Positions 25,751 through 33,610 of a stretch of DNA of 48,977 nt are shown piece after piece. Both the position numbers and the translations under genes were made by a program. Position 1 is the stretch's first letter; the number at the start of each line of letters is the position of its first letter. This DNA is from a virus. The notes under the pieces are model-generated. The model did not search any database and had not been told where the DNA came from. It saw nothing but the letters and a program-made list of their open reading frames with translations. The stretch covers positions 1 to 48,977 of the IMG/VR virus record IMGVR_UViG_3300045836_000287. One strand, 5' to 3'.

Positions 25751-26433
25751 CAGCACAGTCCTGCCGAGTGCAGTTTTTCCAGTGCGACTGGAAGGCCGTC
25801 GCGCTTCCACGCCTCGAACGCGGCGCCGTCGGCCGGGTAGTTCGCGTTCGCTTCGGCGTATCCGCCGTCGGTCGGCGCCTTGCCCGCCTCGGGATGTACG
25901 TGCTCGATGATGACGTTCGGCAGGTAGCGCAGCCGCCCCATGCCTTCGCCGAGTGCCTTCCAACTGTCGTCCAAAAACATGTGGACCAGGGACGGAGGGC
26001 ACATGTAGCCGATCGTGCGCACGATGTCCGCCGTCATGAACACCGCGGTCGGCAGACGCTCGTGCTGAAGCAGGTCGTCGCCGTAGACGATGCCCGAGCC
26101 CATCTGATTCAGGACACTGATGATCATCTCGTCCCAGCGCGGGGTGCGCGGGCGGTGGTCGTCGCCCATGAACCCGATCGCGTCGTAGTCCGGGTAGTTC
26201 TCCGCGAGCCAGTTCAGGGTCGGGCCGAGACGTCGGCGCGGGCCGACCACGTTGCCCGCCCAGGTGCCGTTCCATCCGTCCAGCGCGAGGTACTGCTCCA
26301 GCCGCGGATCGTCTTCGTCGAGGGCGACGATCAGGTCCGCGTACCAGGAGAAAGTGGCCTGCCATGACTCGATCAGCTGCGCGACGTTGTGCGGTCGCCC
26401 CCGGGACGGGACGAAAACGGCTATACGGTCCAA
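25750..26433 (-). CDS. Glycosyltransferase-like protein (GT-A type)
   Basis: The 227-residue protein opens with IAVFVPSRGRPHNVAQL, has ALDEDDPRLEQY and FMGDDHRPRTP, and looks like GT-A enzymes with acidic metal sites. I start it at TTG 26433 because GAGGAG lies 7 nt upstream. A GTG at 26487, the first three bases of a TGAC-N5-GTCA element, would add 18 residues and overlap the previous gene. Either start is possible. The stop overlaps the methyltransferase start. Confidence 0.65.
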   Translation of the reverse strand: MDRIAVFVPSRGRPHNVAQLIESWQATFSWYADLIVALDEDDPRLEQYLALDGWNGTWAGNVVGPRRRLGPTLNWLAENYPDYDAIGFMGDDHRPRTPRWDEMIISVLNQMGSGIVYGDDLLQHERLPTAVFMTADIVRTIGYMCPPSLVHMFLDDSWKALGEGMGRLRYLPNVIIEHVHPEAGKAPTDGGYAEANANYPADGAAFEAWKRDGLPVALEKLHSAGLC

Positions 26434-26467
26434 GGGGATTCTCCTCGCGAATCGGGACGAGGCGAGC

Positions 26468-27505
26468 CTATCTTGACTGATAGTCACGCGGCCAGTAGGC
26501 CTCGCGCCACCGCTGCAGATGCCGGTCGATCGTGTACTGGCGGGCGTGTTCGCGTGCTGCCTCGCCCATCCGCTCGCGCAGCGCGTCGTCGGTGGCCAGC
26601 TCGTGCAGGTACCGCTCCCATTCGTGCTCGCGGCGCACCAGGAAGCCGGTCTCCCCGTGCCGGACGAAGTCCCGGTAGGCCGGCGAGTCCGAGGCCACGA
26701 CCGGAATGCCCATCGCCGCGTATTCCAGGGCTTTGAGATGCGACTTCGACCGGTTGAACGGATGGTCGGATAACGGCGCGATGCCGATGTCGAAGCGGAG
26801 CATCGAGTAGTAGCCGGCCGGATTGGCGAAGATCGGCGTCCACGGAGCGAACTCGGCGATCCCTGCCCGCACCAGGGTGTTGTGCTCGACTCCCATGTAC
26901 CGCATGCGGATCTCGGGGTGCCGGCTGAAGAACCGGCGCAGGTGCCGAGCCGCGACTTCGAAGTCGCCCAGGTGCGTCGCCGAGCCGCCCCACCCGATCG
27001 TCAGGCGGTCGGTCTGCGGTCGGGGAAGGTCGAAGACGGCCGGGTCCAGACAGTTGGGCACGATGTGCACGAGCGCGGGATCGGCGCCGTACTCGACTGC
27101 GCGCTGCGCAAGGTACGGCGTGGAGACGGTGACCGCGTCGGCGGTGCGCAGGTTGGACAGGATGTTGGCCCGCCGCTGTTCGTCGTCGAAGAACGCGCGT
27201 GCCTGCGGGTTCTTCTCGTCGATTCCCAGCAGGTCGTCGTCGATTTCGTAGACCCTGCGCACGTGGCCGCGCAGGTTTCGCCACAGTTGTGTCGGGCCGG
27301 TGTGGCAGGAGCGCTGCCCGACGACCACCTGGCCTGGTACCAGGGTTCGCACGTCGAGCTTGTCGCTGTAGACGACCTGCGCCTCCCCGGTCCGGGCGAG
27401 GGCGTCGAGAGGAACCTTGATGCGGTAGTAGCCGCAGCCCTGCCGGTCGGCCAGCCAGCCGTGGATCCGGCTGCGCTGGAAGGGGGACGGATGACAGATA
27501 GTCAC
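26468..27505 (-). CDS. Glycosyltransferase, GT-B fold (family 1-like)
   Basis: The 345-residue protein has two Rossmann-like halves. The C-terminal half shows IGWGGSATHLGDF, IAPLSDHPFNRSKSHLKALEYAAMGIPVVASD and a RHGETGFLV motif, the GT1/GT4 donor site. The GTG at 27505 is the first three bases of an operator dyad. TAATGT lies six bases upstream and no Shine-Dalgarno is present, so a leaderless message is likely. It is the first gene of the leftward sugar operon. Confidence 0.8.
   Translation of the reverse strand: MTICHPSPFQRSRIHGWLADRQGCGYYRIKVPLDALARTGEAQVVYSDKLDVRTLVPGQVVVGQRSCHTGPTQLWRNLRGHVRRVYEIDDDLLGIDEKNPQARAFFDDEQRRANILSNLRTADAVTVSTPYLAQRAVEYGADPALVHIVPNCLDPAVFDLPRPQTDRLTIGWGGSATHLGDFEVAARHLRRFFSRHPEIRMRYMGVEHNTLVRAGIAEFAPWTPIFANPAGYYSMLRFDIGIAPLSDHPFNRSKSHLKALEYAAMGIPVVASDSPAYRDFVRHGETGFLVRREHEWERYLHELATDDALRERMGEAAREHARQYTIDRHLQRWREAYWPRDYQSR
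26474..26486. promoter_or_regulatory. TGAC-N5-GTCA operator, copy 1
   Basis: TGACTGATAGTCA lies where the upstream glycosyltransferase ends and the next one may begin. On the minus strand it reads GTG ACT ATC AGT CA, so its edge is a possible GTG start. On the plus strand TTGACT with TAGGCC 17 nt away could be an antisense promoter. Confidence 0.55.
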
Positions 27506-27517
27506 AGTTAGACATTA
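27492..27517 (-). promoter_or_regulatory. Operator copy 2 and leaderless promoter of the sugar operon
   Basis: On the minus strand an extended -10, TGC-TAATGT (hexamer 27517-27512), stands six bases before GTG 27505. The dyad TGAC-TATCT-GTCA (27504-27492) begins on the second base of the start codon. A bound repressor would cover the start point of transcription. The -35 is poor. Confidence 0.6.
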
Positions 27518-27568
27518 GCAGGTTGATAACAGGACAATGGGGTATACGGACGAGCCGGAGGGACTGAC

Positions 27569-27880
27569 GTGGCGAGCGTGGTGACCTGGCTCGGATCGCT
27601 GCCCTGGGCCCCGATCACGGCCGCGAGCCTCGTCGGCACTTTCGTCCTGATGGTGTGGCGCGGTACTTTGGTCCCGAAAGCCACCTTCGATGCGGTTTGC
27701 CGGATTCAGGAGTCGCACCTGGCGGAGAAGAGCCGGGAGAGCGACGACTGGAGGAACGCGTTTCTGAACTCCGAGAAGGCACGCGCGCTCACCGACCAGC
27801 AACTGGCCCGCGTGCTGGAACTGTTGCAGAGTACCGACCTGTTCATCAGGTCGCTGCCGAGGAGCGGTGATCCCGATTAA
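27569..27880 (+). CDS. Small membrane protein of the lysis block
   Basis: The 103-residue product has one transmembrane span (about residues 12-30, PWAPITAASLVGTFVLMVW) and a charged coiled-coil tail. GGAGGG lies upstream of GTG 27569. It may be a holin-like or spanin-like accessory because the endolysin follows. Function inferred from position only. Confidence 0.55.
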   Translation: MASVVTWLGSLPWAPITAASLVGTFVLMVWRGTLVPKATFDAVCRIQESHLAEKSRESDDWRNAFLNSEKARALTDQQLARVLELLQSTDLFIRSLPRSGDPD

Positions 27881-28067
27881 GCGCTTGATCCGGCGCCGCA
27901 GGGCGCAGGCGGACGAGAAAACACAGTCGTTCGGCTGTGAGAAGGCGGCCGCGGCGAAGGACGCGAGCGCCAGGGCGCTGGAGGCGGTCGTGCAGCGCGA
28001 CAAGGTGATCAAGGCGTTGCCGGGACTTCTCCTCGCCCATGCCCACCACCAGGAGCCGGTCCGATGA
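27867..28067 (+). CDS. Small basic protein of the lysis block
   Basis: The 66-residue product starts in the last codons of the previous gene and overlaps the endolysin by four bases. It has an Arg-rich N-terminus and an Ala/Lys/Glu helix. No family recognised. Confidence 0.5.
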   Translation: MIPIKRLIRRRRAQADEKTQSFGCEKAAAAKDASARALEAVVQRDKVIKALPGLLLAHAHHQEPVR

Positions 28068-28870
28068 CACGCACGATGATCGACGGCGTCGTAGGCGACG
28101 CCGCGCAGATGGCTGCGCGGGCGAGCGGATACCAACTCGTCGCAGGGTACGATGACGGCCTTTATGCCTGGAGCGCTGACGAGTGGGCGCTCTTTCCCGG
28201 CACGGTCCATGTGCACATCGCGGTCTTCTCCACCACCAACAGCGGCACGGTCCTCGACGTTGAGAACGGCGACGCCACCCCGGCACAGTCCGTGGACTGG
28301 GTGCTGATGCGCCGAAAGGCCGGCGCCGATCCGAGCGTCTACTGCAACACCTCGACGTGGCCGCTAGTGCGTGCCGCCTTCGCCGCCCGGAACGTCGCGG
28401 AACCGCACTACTGGATCGCGAACTACGACGGTGTCGCCGAGGTCCCGAACGGTGCGATCGCCAAGCAGTACGCGGACAACATCCGGCTTGGCAAGCCCTG
28501 GGACATCTCAGCCGTCGCCGACCACTGGCCCGGCACCGATCCTGTCGACGCGCCCACAACCGATGGGTCCGTGAGGAGAAACGACATGCACATCGAGCTG
28601 AAGCCGGGTATGACCCCGGCGGTCTTCACCAACCCGGCCGCGGCACTGGGTGGAACCTCTCGCATGCTAGTCGCGAGCGACTTCGGCGATCTGAAGCTCC
28701 GGATCGCGACGTACAGTTGGGCGACGAAGGGCTGGACGATCCACGACGAGGTCTCCGTCAACTCGACGAGCCCGGCATACGCGCTCGACCTGCCGCCGGA
28801 CACCAACAAGGTCTCCGTCTGCCTGGAAGCCGACTCGACTGGTTTCGGCGGCCTGGACGTGCTGGCCTGA
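28064..28870 (+). CDS. Endolysin with a glycoside-hydrolase-like domain
   Basis: The 268-residue protein has, at about residues 1-160, the pattern of the GH25-like or DUF1906-like glycosidase group: GDAAQMAARASGYQLVAGY, LDVENGDATPAQSVDWVL, PSVYCNTSTW, YWIANYDG. The Asp-Glu of LDVENG is a likely active-site part. The C-terminal 90 residues form a separate beta-rich domain that probably binds the wall. It is followed at once by a holin-like gene. Confidence 0.7.
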   Translation: MTRTMIDGVVGDAAQMAARASGYQLVAGYDDGLYAWSADEWALFPGTVHVHIAVFSTTNSGTVLDVENGDATPAQSVDWVLMRRKAGADPSVYCNTSTWPLVRAAFAARNVAEPHYWIANYDGVAEVPNGAIAKQYADNIRLGKPWDISAVADHWPGTDPVDAPTTDGSVRRNDMHIELKPGMTPAVFTNPAAALGGTSRMLVASDFGDLKLRIATYSWATKGWTIHDEVSVNSTSPAYALDLPPDTNKVSVCLEADSTGFGGLDVLA

Positions 28871-29085
28871 TGGCCGAGAAGACCAAGCACGCGCTGCGCG
28901 CCGCCCTCTCCGCACTGGTCGCGATCAGCGGACTGGTCCCGCTGGTCCTTGGCACCGGAAGCTCCGGTGCCCAGGTCGGCTGGGCGGCGGGAGCGGTCGC
29001 CGCGGCCGGCGCCGTCAACAGACTGCTCGCGGCCGCGGACCCATACCTGCCCGGGTGGTTGAGAGTCGGTCCTCCCCGTTCGTGA
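28870..29085 (+). CDS. Holin (two-span)
   Basis: The 71-residue product has two hydrophobic helices (about residues 10-28 and 36-56) with a short Gly/Ser turn and charged ends, as in class II holins. ATG 28870 overlaps the endolysin stop by one base. It should open the membrane for the endolysin. Confidence 0.7.
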   Translation: MAEKTKHALRAALSALVAISGLVPLVLGTGSSGAQVGWAAGAVAAAGAVNRLLAAADPYLPGWLRVGPPRS

Positions 29086-29095
29086 CCTGGTCTGA

Positions 29096-29124
29096 TTGAC
29101 GAAAAGTCACGATCCGGCTAAGAT
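29096..29124 (+). promoter_or_regulatory. Promoter with operator copy 3 before the XRE gene
   Basis: TTGACG (29096-29101), a 17-nt spacer and TAAGAT (29119-29124) form a good promoter. TGAC-GAAAA-GTCA (29097-29109) covers the -35 and half the spacer. ATG 29131 lies six bases after the -10, so the mRNA is probably leaderless and the gene probably autoregulated. Confidence 0.75.
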
Positions 29125-29130
29125 CACCGC

Positions 29131-29415
29131 ATGAGTGTCCAGCGCCCTGTCTCCCAGATGCAGTTCGCCGCGGACATCGGGTGCCACTACACCCTGGTCA
29201 CGCGGTACCGAAACGGGGAGCGGCTGCCCACGGTCGAGCACCTCGCCAGGATGATCGAGACGTACGACCTCGATCCGATGGAGGCCATCCGGGCCGTGAA
29301 CGCGGCCAACGAGCGCGACGCGGACGGGAACAAGACACACCCGAAGGCGTTCGCCACCTACCTGCGGGACAACATCTTCACCGCCCCGGCACCGAAGACG
29401 AAGAAGGCGAAGTAA
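29131..29415 (+). CDS. XRE/Cro-type helix-turn-helix regulator, candidate master repressor
   Basis: The 94-residue protein has a HTH at about residues 8-45 (SQMQFAADIGCHYTLVTRYRNG..., then LARMIETYDLDP), a basic C-terminus, and no protease or oligomerisation domain. The promoter carries a TGAC-N5-GTCA dyad, and a terminator follows at once, so it is a single-gene unit. The dyad recurs at seven other sites, which makes this product the best candidate for the protein that reads it. Whether it represses lysogeny or times early genes is unknown. Confidence 0.75.
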   Translation: MSVQRPVSQMQFAADIGCHYTLVTRYRNGERLPTVEHLARMIETYDLDPMEAIRAVNAANERDADGNKTHPKAFATYLRDNIFTAPAPKTKKAK

Positions 29416-29446
29416 GAGAGCCCGGCTCGTCGAGCCGGGCTCTCTT
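29414..29446 (+). terminator. Terminator after the XRE gene
   Basis: A perfect 15-bp stem (29414-29428 with 29432-29446) closes a GTC loop and ends in CTCTCTT. It starts inside the stop codon. Confidence 0.8.
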
Positions 29447-29458
29447 GTCCTCGTAGTA

Positions 29459-29507
29459 TTGACAGATAGTCACATGAGCGGCAGACTTCTCTTTGACAGA
29501 TAGTCAC
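29459..29507 (+). promoter_or_regulatory. Tandem operators (copies 4 and 5) and promoter
   Basis: TTGACAGATAGTCAC occurs twice, at 29459-29473 and 29493-29507, 34 bp apart. TTGACA of the first copy with CAGACT (29482-29487) 17 nt on is a possible promoter whose start point falls in the second copy. Two helical turns plus part of another separate them, allowing cooperative binding. Confidence 0.7.
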
Positions 29508-29522
29508 AGGGAGGACGAGCCG

Positions 29523-29873
29523 ATGACCCAGTCCCAGATCCGCGCCCGAGTCACCGCACTGCGCCTGCAGCGGCTGGCCCGCGTCGCGCGTCTCTTCGCC
29601 CGTCTCGCACGGCTGATTGAGAAGCCGCTGACGGTCGAGTCCTTCCTGCGCGGCAAGGGCCTGGACGGTGGCGTGCTGCGCTCGGTGTGGGGGACCTTCG
29701 GCAAGCGGGTCAAGGCCCTGTACTCCGAACTGCGCGGCGGCCGGAAGCCCGCGACCGTCTGGCAGACCGTCACCTCCCCGGCCGGCAAGGTCCGAGAGGT
29801 CGAGGTGGCCGCGTACCGCCTGAGCGACCTGCCGATCCTGCAGGCCGTCTGGAACCAGTTCTACGCGATCTGA
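29523..29873 (+). CDS. Basic helical protein of unknown function
   Basis: The 116-residue product (AGGGAGG upstream) has an Arg/Leu-rich amphipathic N-terminus (about residues 8-38) and a C-terminal part with GRKPATVWQTV...EVEVAAYRLSDLP. Tight control by two operators suggests an early or regulatory role. No family recognised. Confidence 0.55.
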   Translation: MTQSQIRARVTALRLQRLARVARLFARLARLIEKPLTVESFLRGKGLDGGVLRSVWGTFGKRVKALYSELRGGRKPATVWQTVTSPAGKVREVEVAAYRLSDLPILQAVWNQFYAI

Positions 29874-29881
29874 GGAGCTCC

Positions 29882-30529
29882 GTGACCCCCGAAACTCATC
29901 ACCCGAAGGGCGCCAACGACGTGTGCCTGGAATGCGGCCAGCACGTGGACGCGCGCATCCACCACACGCCCGAGCGACTGTCCGGCCAGCACAAGCCCGC
30001 GATCGGCGAGCGCATGCTGCTCGACCCGCTGGAGGAGGGCGCCAACCTGATCGCCGCGGCGATCACGCCCAGAGGGCACGGCTGGACCTACGCCGCTCGG
30101 TTCACGAAGGAGGCCCTGCGGGACCTGATCGCGGCCGGATGGACACCGCCGGCCCGGGAGGCGAGCGACGAAGAGTCGAAGCTGCGGGCCGAGCTGGAGT
30201 CCGCGTACGCACGGATCGCGCAGGACGGCCTCCAGATGCACCAGGTGACCGGCGAGATCTTCGCCCTGACCGCGCTGCGCAACCAGCTCGTGCACGACGT
30301 CTTCGCGACGGCCGGACTGGGCGACGCACGGGCAGCGGAAGTCAGGGCGGACACGGAGAAGCGCTATAGCCGCAAGGACGTCGCGGATCTGCTCAAGAAG
30401 GTGCTCGACCGCTGCGACCGGGCTAAGGACTCGGCCCAGAAGCAGCACGACAAGCAGACCGCGGACTGGGAGGAGACGACTGCGAGGAAGATGGTCGGAT
30501 TGGCTGAGCGCCTGGCCGCGTCCGAATAA
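29882..30529 (+). CDS. Hypothetical protein with a CxxC motif and coiled coil
   Basis: The 215-residue product starts at GTG 29882 after GAGGAG. It has CLECGQHVDARIHH near the N-terminus (possible zinc site), then a long charged helical region to the end. It is co-transcribed with the previous gene and followed by a terminator hairpin. Function unknown. Confidence 0.55.
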   Translation: MTPETHHPKGANDVCLECGQHVDARIHHTPERLSGQHKPAIGERMLLDPLEEGANLIAAAITPRGHGWTYAARFTKEALRDLIAAGWTPPAREASDEESKLRAELESAYARIAQDGLQMHQVTGEIFALTALRNQLVHDVFATAGLGDARAAEVRADTEKRYSRKDVADLLKKVLDRCDRAKDSAQKQHDKQTADWEETTARKMVGLAERLAASE

Positions 30530-30539
30530 CCGCTCAGAC

Positions 30540-30572
30540 CGAAGGGCCCGGCTCGTCGAGTCGGGCCCTTCG
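30540..30572. terminator. Hairpin between convergent genes
   Basis: A 15-bp stem with one G-U pair (30540-30554 with 30558-30572) closes a GTC loop. Its core matches the terminator at 29414-29446. It can serve both strands. Confidence 0.75.
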
Positions 30573-30803
30573 TCATGCCTTGACCCAGCCGGCCGGGCCC
30601 TTCCAGAAACCGTGCGTACCGCATTCGAGGCACTCGATCGACGGCGTCAGCGATCCGTCAGCCGCCCACTCCCAGCCGTTCGGACCGAGAGGCAGTTTGG
30701 CGCCGATGTCCTCCCACCCGGCGTGGACGCCGGTACAGGCATGGAAGAAGATTGGGTGGCCGTCGTCCGGATCCCGCTCGACACGAGGAAGCGGCAGGAC
30801 CAT
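30573..30803 (-). CDS. Small hypothetical protein with a CxxC pair
   Basis: The 76-residue protein has HACTGVHAGWEDI and ECLECGTHGFWKG, a possible metal site, and a Trp-rich C-terminus. It is the last gene of a three-gene leftward unit that ends at the 30540-30572 hairpin. Confidence 0.55.
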   Translation of the reverse strand: MVLPLPRVERDPDDGHPIFFHACTGVHAGWEDIGAKLPLGPNGWEWAADGSLTPSIECLECGTHGFWKGPAGWVKA

Positions 30804-30804
30804 G

Positions 30805-31032
30805 TCAGAACTTGACCAGCTGCGTCGAGCTGTACCCCTGGCCGAATCCGTCGCCGTCCCCGGTCCACTCCACGATCGGGTGCTGGGTGTCCTGGGCGAA
30901 CGGGTCCATGTGCACGCCCGTGACGACGCCGCGCTGGCCGGACAAGCGGTGCTGGACCTGGTCCCCGGGCGAGTAGGCCGGGTTTCCGTTACGGTCCCCG
31001 GGCGGCTGGTCGGTGGCCACTTCCAGCGTCAT
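30805..31032 (-). CDS. Small SH3/Tudor-like protein
   Basis: The 75-residue protein shows the short-barrel pattern GDQVQHRLSGQRGVVTGV ... PIVEWTGDG ... YSSTQLVKF. It resembles its upstream neighbour (GDRVVHRTLGHGVVVGH), so the pair looks duplicated. It overlaps the upstream gene by four bases. Function unknown; such domains often bind nucleic acid or protein. Confidence 0.55.
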   Translation of the reverse strand: MTLEVATDQPPGDRNGNPAYSPGDQVQHRLSGQRGVVTGVHMDPFAQDTQHPIVEWTGDGDGFGQGYSSTQLVKF

Positions 31033-31439
31033 CGCGCCCTCCTGGGAGCGTCTGAGACGGCGTCCTGGGTTCCGCAGTAGAGGTCGACCGGCGTCGCGCC
31101 GGCCGGGCGGATCGAGTTCGGGGCGATGCCCTGGGCGAGCGAGGCGTCCTCGCCCTCGAACGCCACACGCGGCGTGATGCGGGCCGTGTGCGGGTCGCGG
31201 TGGTGACCGACGACGACGCCATGTCCCAGGGTCCTGTGCACGACTCTGTCGCCGACCTGGTGAGCAGGAGTGGGGTCGGTCGAGTGGTCCTGGTTCATCT
31301 CGGTGCCGGCCCGGGGATGGTAGCCCTGATTGAGGCTCAGCTCCTGCGGGATCGTCGTGCCGAGGTCCAGGCCGCCGGTCGACGGCGAGCCGTCTCCCTG
31401 GCTCTGGTACGGGCCGCCGCCCTGAAACTGTGCCCTCAT
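31029..31439 (-). CDS. SH3/Tudor-like protein with a disordered N-terminus
   Basis: The 136-residue product has about 70 disordered Gly/Gln/Ser residues, then GDRVVHRTLGHGVVVGH and TPRVAFEGEDAS. I chose ATG 31439; TACCCT lies seven bases upstream and no Shine-Dalgarno is visible, so it may be leaderless. A GTG at 31463 is an alternative. Confidence 0.55.
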   Translation of the reverse strand: MRAQFQGGGPYQSQGDGSPSTGGLDLGTTIPQELSLNQGYHPRAGTEMNQDHSTDPTPAHQVGDRVVHRTLGHGVVVGHHRDPHTARITPRVAFEGEDASLAQGIAPNSIRPAGATPVDLYCGTQDAVSDAPRRAR

Positions 31440-31473
31440 GTCAACCAGGGTACATCGGAGCACTGAAAAGGGA

Positions 31474-31506
31474 ACCGCCCCAGTCGTCCTCGGCGACTGG
31501 GGCGGT
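31474..31506 (-). terminator. Terminator downstream of Ro60 and tRNA-Ser
   Basis: A perfect 13-bp stem (31474-31486 with 31494-31506) with a 7-nt loop is followed on the minus strand by TTCCCTTTTC. It would end leftward transcripts coming from the Ro60-tRNA region. Confidence 0.75.
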
Positions 31507-31664
31507 CCAAAACCCGACCCCGGAGGGAATCAGGTGGTCTGGGCGGATCCCAGGCCCGTGTCCGCGCAACTGATCCGGTGTCGCGTCCACCCTCACAGTT
31601 GGATATCCGAGCGAGGTTGCCGGGATTAGTCTGCAGCCGTACCCGACTAGCTTGCGCCTCCGCG
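31507..31664. other. Noncoding stretch between terminator and tRNA-Ser
   Basis: No gene, operator or convincing structured RNA was found in these 158 bases. Leftward transcripts from the tRNA pass through it. Confidence 0.4.
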
Positions 31665-31743
31665 TGGCAGAGAGGGGATTCGAACCCCGGCCCTAGCGGG
31701 CTCCCGTTTTCGAGACGGGCGAGCACTCCTGCTCCACTCTGTC
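31665..31743 (-). tRNA. tRNA-Ser (anticodon CGA)
   Basis: The minus strand folds into a class II tRNA. The anticodon loop is CTCGAAA in a CCCGT/ACGGG stem, the long variable arm is GCCC/GGGC, and the T loop is TTCGAAT. The acceptor GACAGAG pairs with CTCTGCC except for an A-C mismatch at the second pair, and CCA is not encoded. It lies 60 bases beyond the Ro60 gene and reads UCG serine codons. The mismatch means end points are approximate. Confidence 0.75.
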
Positions 31744-31802
31744 GCAATCCGGGCCCGGCCGTGTTGGCGCCTTCGACGGGGCCCGGTCACTAGATTCCTA
31801 CT

Positions 31803-33524
31803 CTACTGCTTAGATCCGTCAACGCGCGCCGCGTGCAGCAGCTCCGCCACGTTCTCGTCCTGCCGGGGGCCGCGCAGGAACCCGGAGACGAGCTGCGGCA
31901 GCGCCGCGTCGAAGCCGGCCACCTGCAGGACGCCCTCGTCGCGCGGGTCGGCGATCGTGTGCCCGGCCGCGGTCATCGACGCGACGATGACGCGAGCGTC
32001 CGGGTTCACCGCTGCCCGGTAGCCGGCCAGGGCCTGGCTCGGGTGCTGGCGCCCCGCCCACGTCTCGTTGTCGGTCAGGACCAGGATCCCGTCGACCGCC
32101 ATCCTCTCCCGCTGCGCCCAGGCGAACGGCAGAGCCAGGTTCGTCCCGCCGCCGCTCGGCCGCCAGCCCGCGATCTCACGCAGGTTGGTGCGCGGCGTGA
32201 CCCGTGAGCTGTGCACGTCGGTGTCGACGTCGATGACGTGGACGTTGCCCTTCTCGATCCGCGACATCGTCACGGCCAGGCCGCACGCAATCTCGTACGC
32301 ATGGCCGATCGGCGAACCGCCGAGCACGACCCGGCCGGTGCTCGTCGTCATCGACCCGGACGAGTCGACCGCGACCAGCAGCTTGCGCCCGGACGGCTCG
32401 GCGTGCGCGAAGCAGAGCTCGTACGCCTCCTCCAGCGCGTCGGAGATCGCCGCGACCGGCGTCCAGGTGCGTGCAGGAGCCTTCGGGTTCGGCTGAGCGA
32501 AGCCGCAGTTGTAGACCTTCAGGGCGAGGTAGACCTCCAGCGGATGGACGCGCGCCTTCCTCAGCGCCTCGGCGTCGGTCAGCCGGCGCACCGCCGTTGC
32601 GTTGGCCTTCCCGAACGGTGCGAGCGCGCCGATGCGGGTCATCCGGGCCAGGTTGCGGATCAGAGCCGTCATGCCGACCGTCTCGGCCAACGCCGTCCAG
32701 ACCTCGGGCGAGTCGAGCACCTCGTCCGGCAGGAACTCCCACGGCACGCGCAGGGTCTGCACAGCGGTCACGGCCTCGGCGGGTCGGGTGACCGCCTTGG
32801 CGATCCGGAACTTCTCCACACTCGGCAGCACCTCGGCCGCGCTCGCGTCGTCGACATTACCGGTGAGCCAGCCGAACAGGGTGTCGACGCGCGGATCCGT
32901 GGTCGTCGGCTTGGCCAGGCGAAGCATGTCCTTGAGGGCGAACGGCTCGCCGCTGCCCGTCTTGCGCGCCCTGGCCTTGCACGCCCGGAACGCGACCCGG
33001 TCCGGGTCGTCGTGGGTGAACCAGTCGGCCAGCGTGCTGCGCATCAACCGGTTCATGACCGGCGCACTGCCGCGGCCGGACGGCTTACCCTTGAGGTTCT
33101 TGTAGTAGCCCCAGAAATGGGCGAAGTGGTCGGTGGTGCGCGCGACATTCGGCAGCGCCACGCGTGCCGCGCGCCGGGCGTCCAGGTCTCCCCGGGCGAA
33201 GGCAGCGGCGAGAACGAACAGGGCCGGGAAGTTCTTCGGCGCGCGGCCGGCGACGCTGATGTTGTTTGCCAGCTGCACCGCGCGCAAGCCGTCTGCCGTG
33301 ACCGCGTCGAAGACGACCTGCGCGTTCGCGTAGGTGTGCTCCCTCTCCCCCACGTAGTAGGTGCCGCCCGTGGTGCCGAGGATGAGGAAGTCCTCCAGCT
33401 TGGTGAACAGGTCCTTGCCGAAGGTGAAGCCGCCCGCGTTGTTGCGGACCATCTCCTTCTGACGGCCGGGGATCGGCTCGGTTTGCGGTGTGCGTACGGT
33501 ATTGATCGCGGACAGTGCGTCCAT
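31803..33524 (-). CDS. rsr: Ro60 orthologue (TROVE domain plus von Willebrand A domain)
   Basis: The 573-residue protein has the TROVE signature near its N-terminus: KLEDFLILGTTGGTYYVGE, followed by NISVAGRAPKNFPALFVLA. The C-terminal vWA domain has the MIDAS motif VDSSGS (Asp387, Ser389, Ser391) and LVLTDNETW as the later Asp site. Ro60 is a ring that holds misfolded RNA ends in its hole and Y RNAs on its outside; bacterial Rsr helps RNA decay by exonucleases. I start it at ATG 33524 behind GAGGAGAGA. It lies just downstream of five Y-RNA-like units on the same strand, which supports a complete phage Ro/Y system. Confidence 0.92.
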   Translation of the reverse strand: MDALSAINTVRTPQTEPIPGRQKEMVRNNAGGFTFGKDLFTKLEDFLILGTTGGTYYVGEREHTYANAQVVFDAVTADGLRAVQLANNISVAGRAPKNFPALFVLAAAFARGDLDARRAARVALPNVARTTDHFAHFWGYYKNLKGKPSGRGSAPVMNRLMRSTLADWFTHDDPDRVAFRACKARARKTGSGEPFALKDMLRLAKPTTTDPRVDTLFGWLTGNVDDASAAEVLPSVEKFRIAKAVTRPAEAVTAVQTLRVPWEFLPDEVLDSPEVWTALAETVGMTALIRNLARMTRIGALAPFGKANATAVRRLTDAEALRKARVHPLEVYLALKVYNCGFAQPNPKAPARTWTPVAAISDALEEAYELCFAHAEPSGRKLLVAVDSSGSMTTSTGRVVLGGSPIGHAYEIACGLAVTMSRIEKGNVHVIDVDTDVHSSRVTPRTNLREIAGWRPSGGGTNLALPFAWAQRERMAVDGILVLTDNETWAGRQHPSQALAGYRAAVNPDARVIVASMTAAGHTIADPRDEGVLQVAGFDAALPQLVSGFLRGPRQDENVAELLHAARVDGSKQ

Positions 33525-33571
33525 GGTCTCTCCTCTCAACCCGGCCGGCGGCCGGATACGGAAACGACAAA

Positions 33572-33610
33572 GGCGGTCCCTGCTCCGGGTCGGATGGAGC
33601 AGAGACCGCC
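33572..33610 (-). terminator. Terminator or attenuator between the RNA array and Ro60
   Basis: A 15-bp stem with one mismatch (33572-33586 with 33596-33610) is followed on the minus strand by TTTGTCGTTT. It ends the RNA array but some readthrough would express Ro60, for which no separate promoter was seen. Confidence 0.7.
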
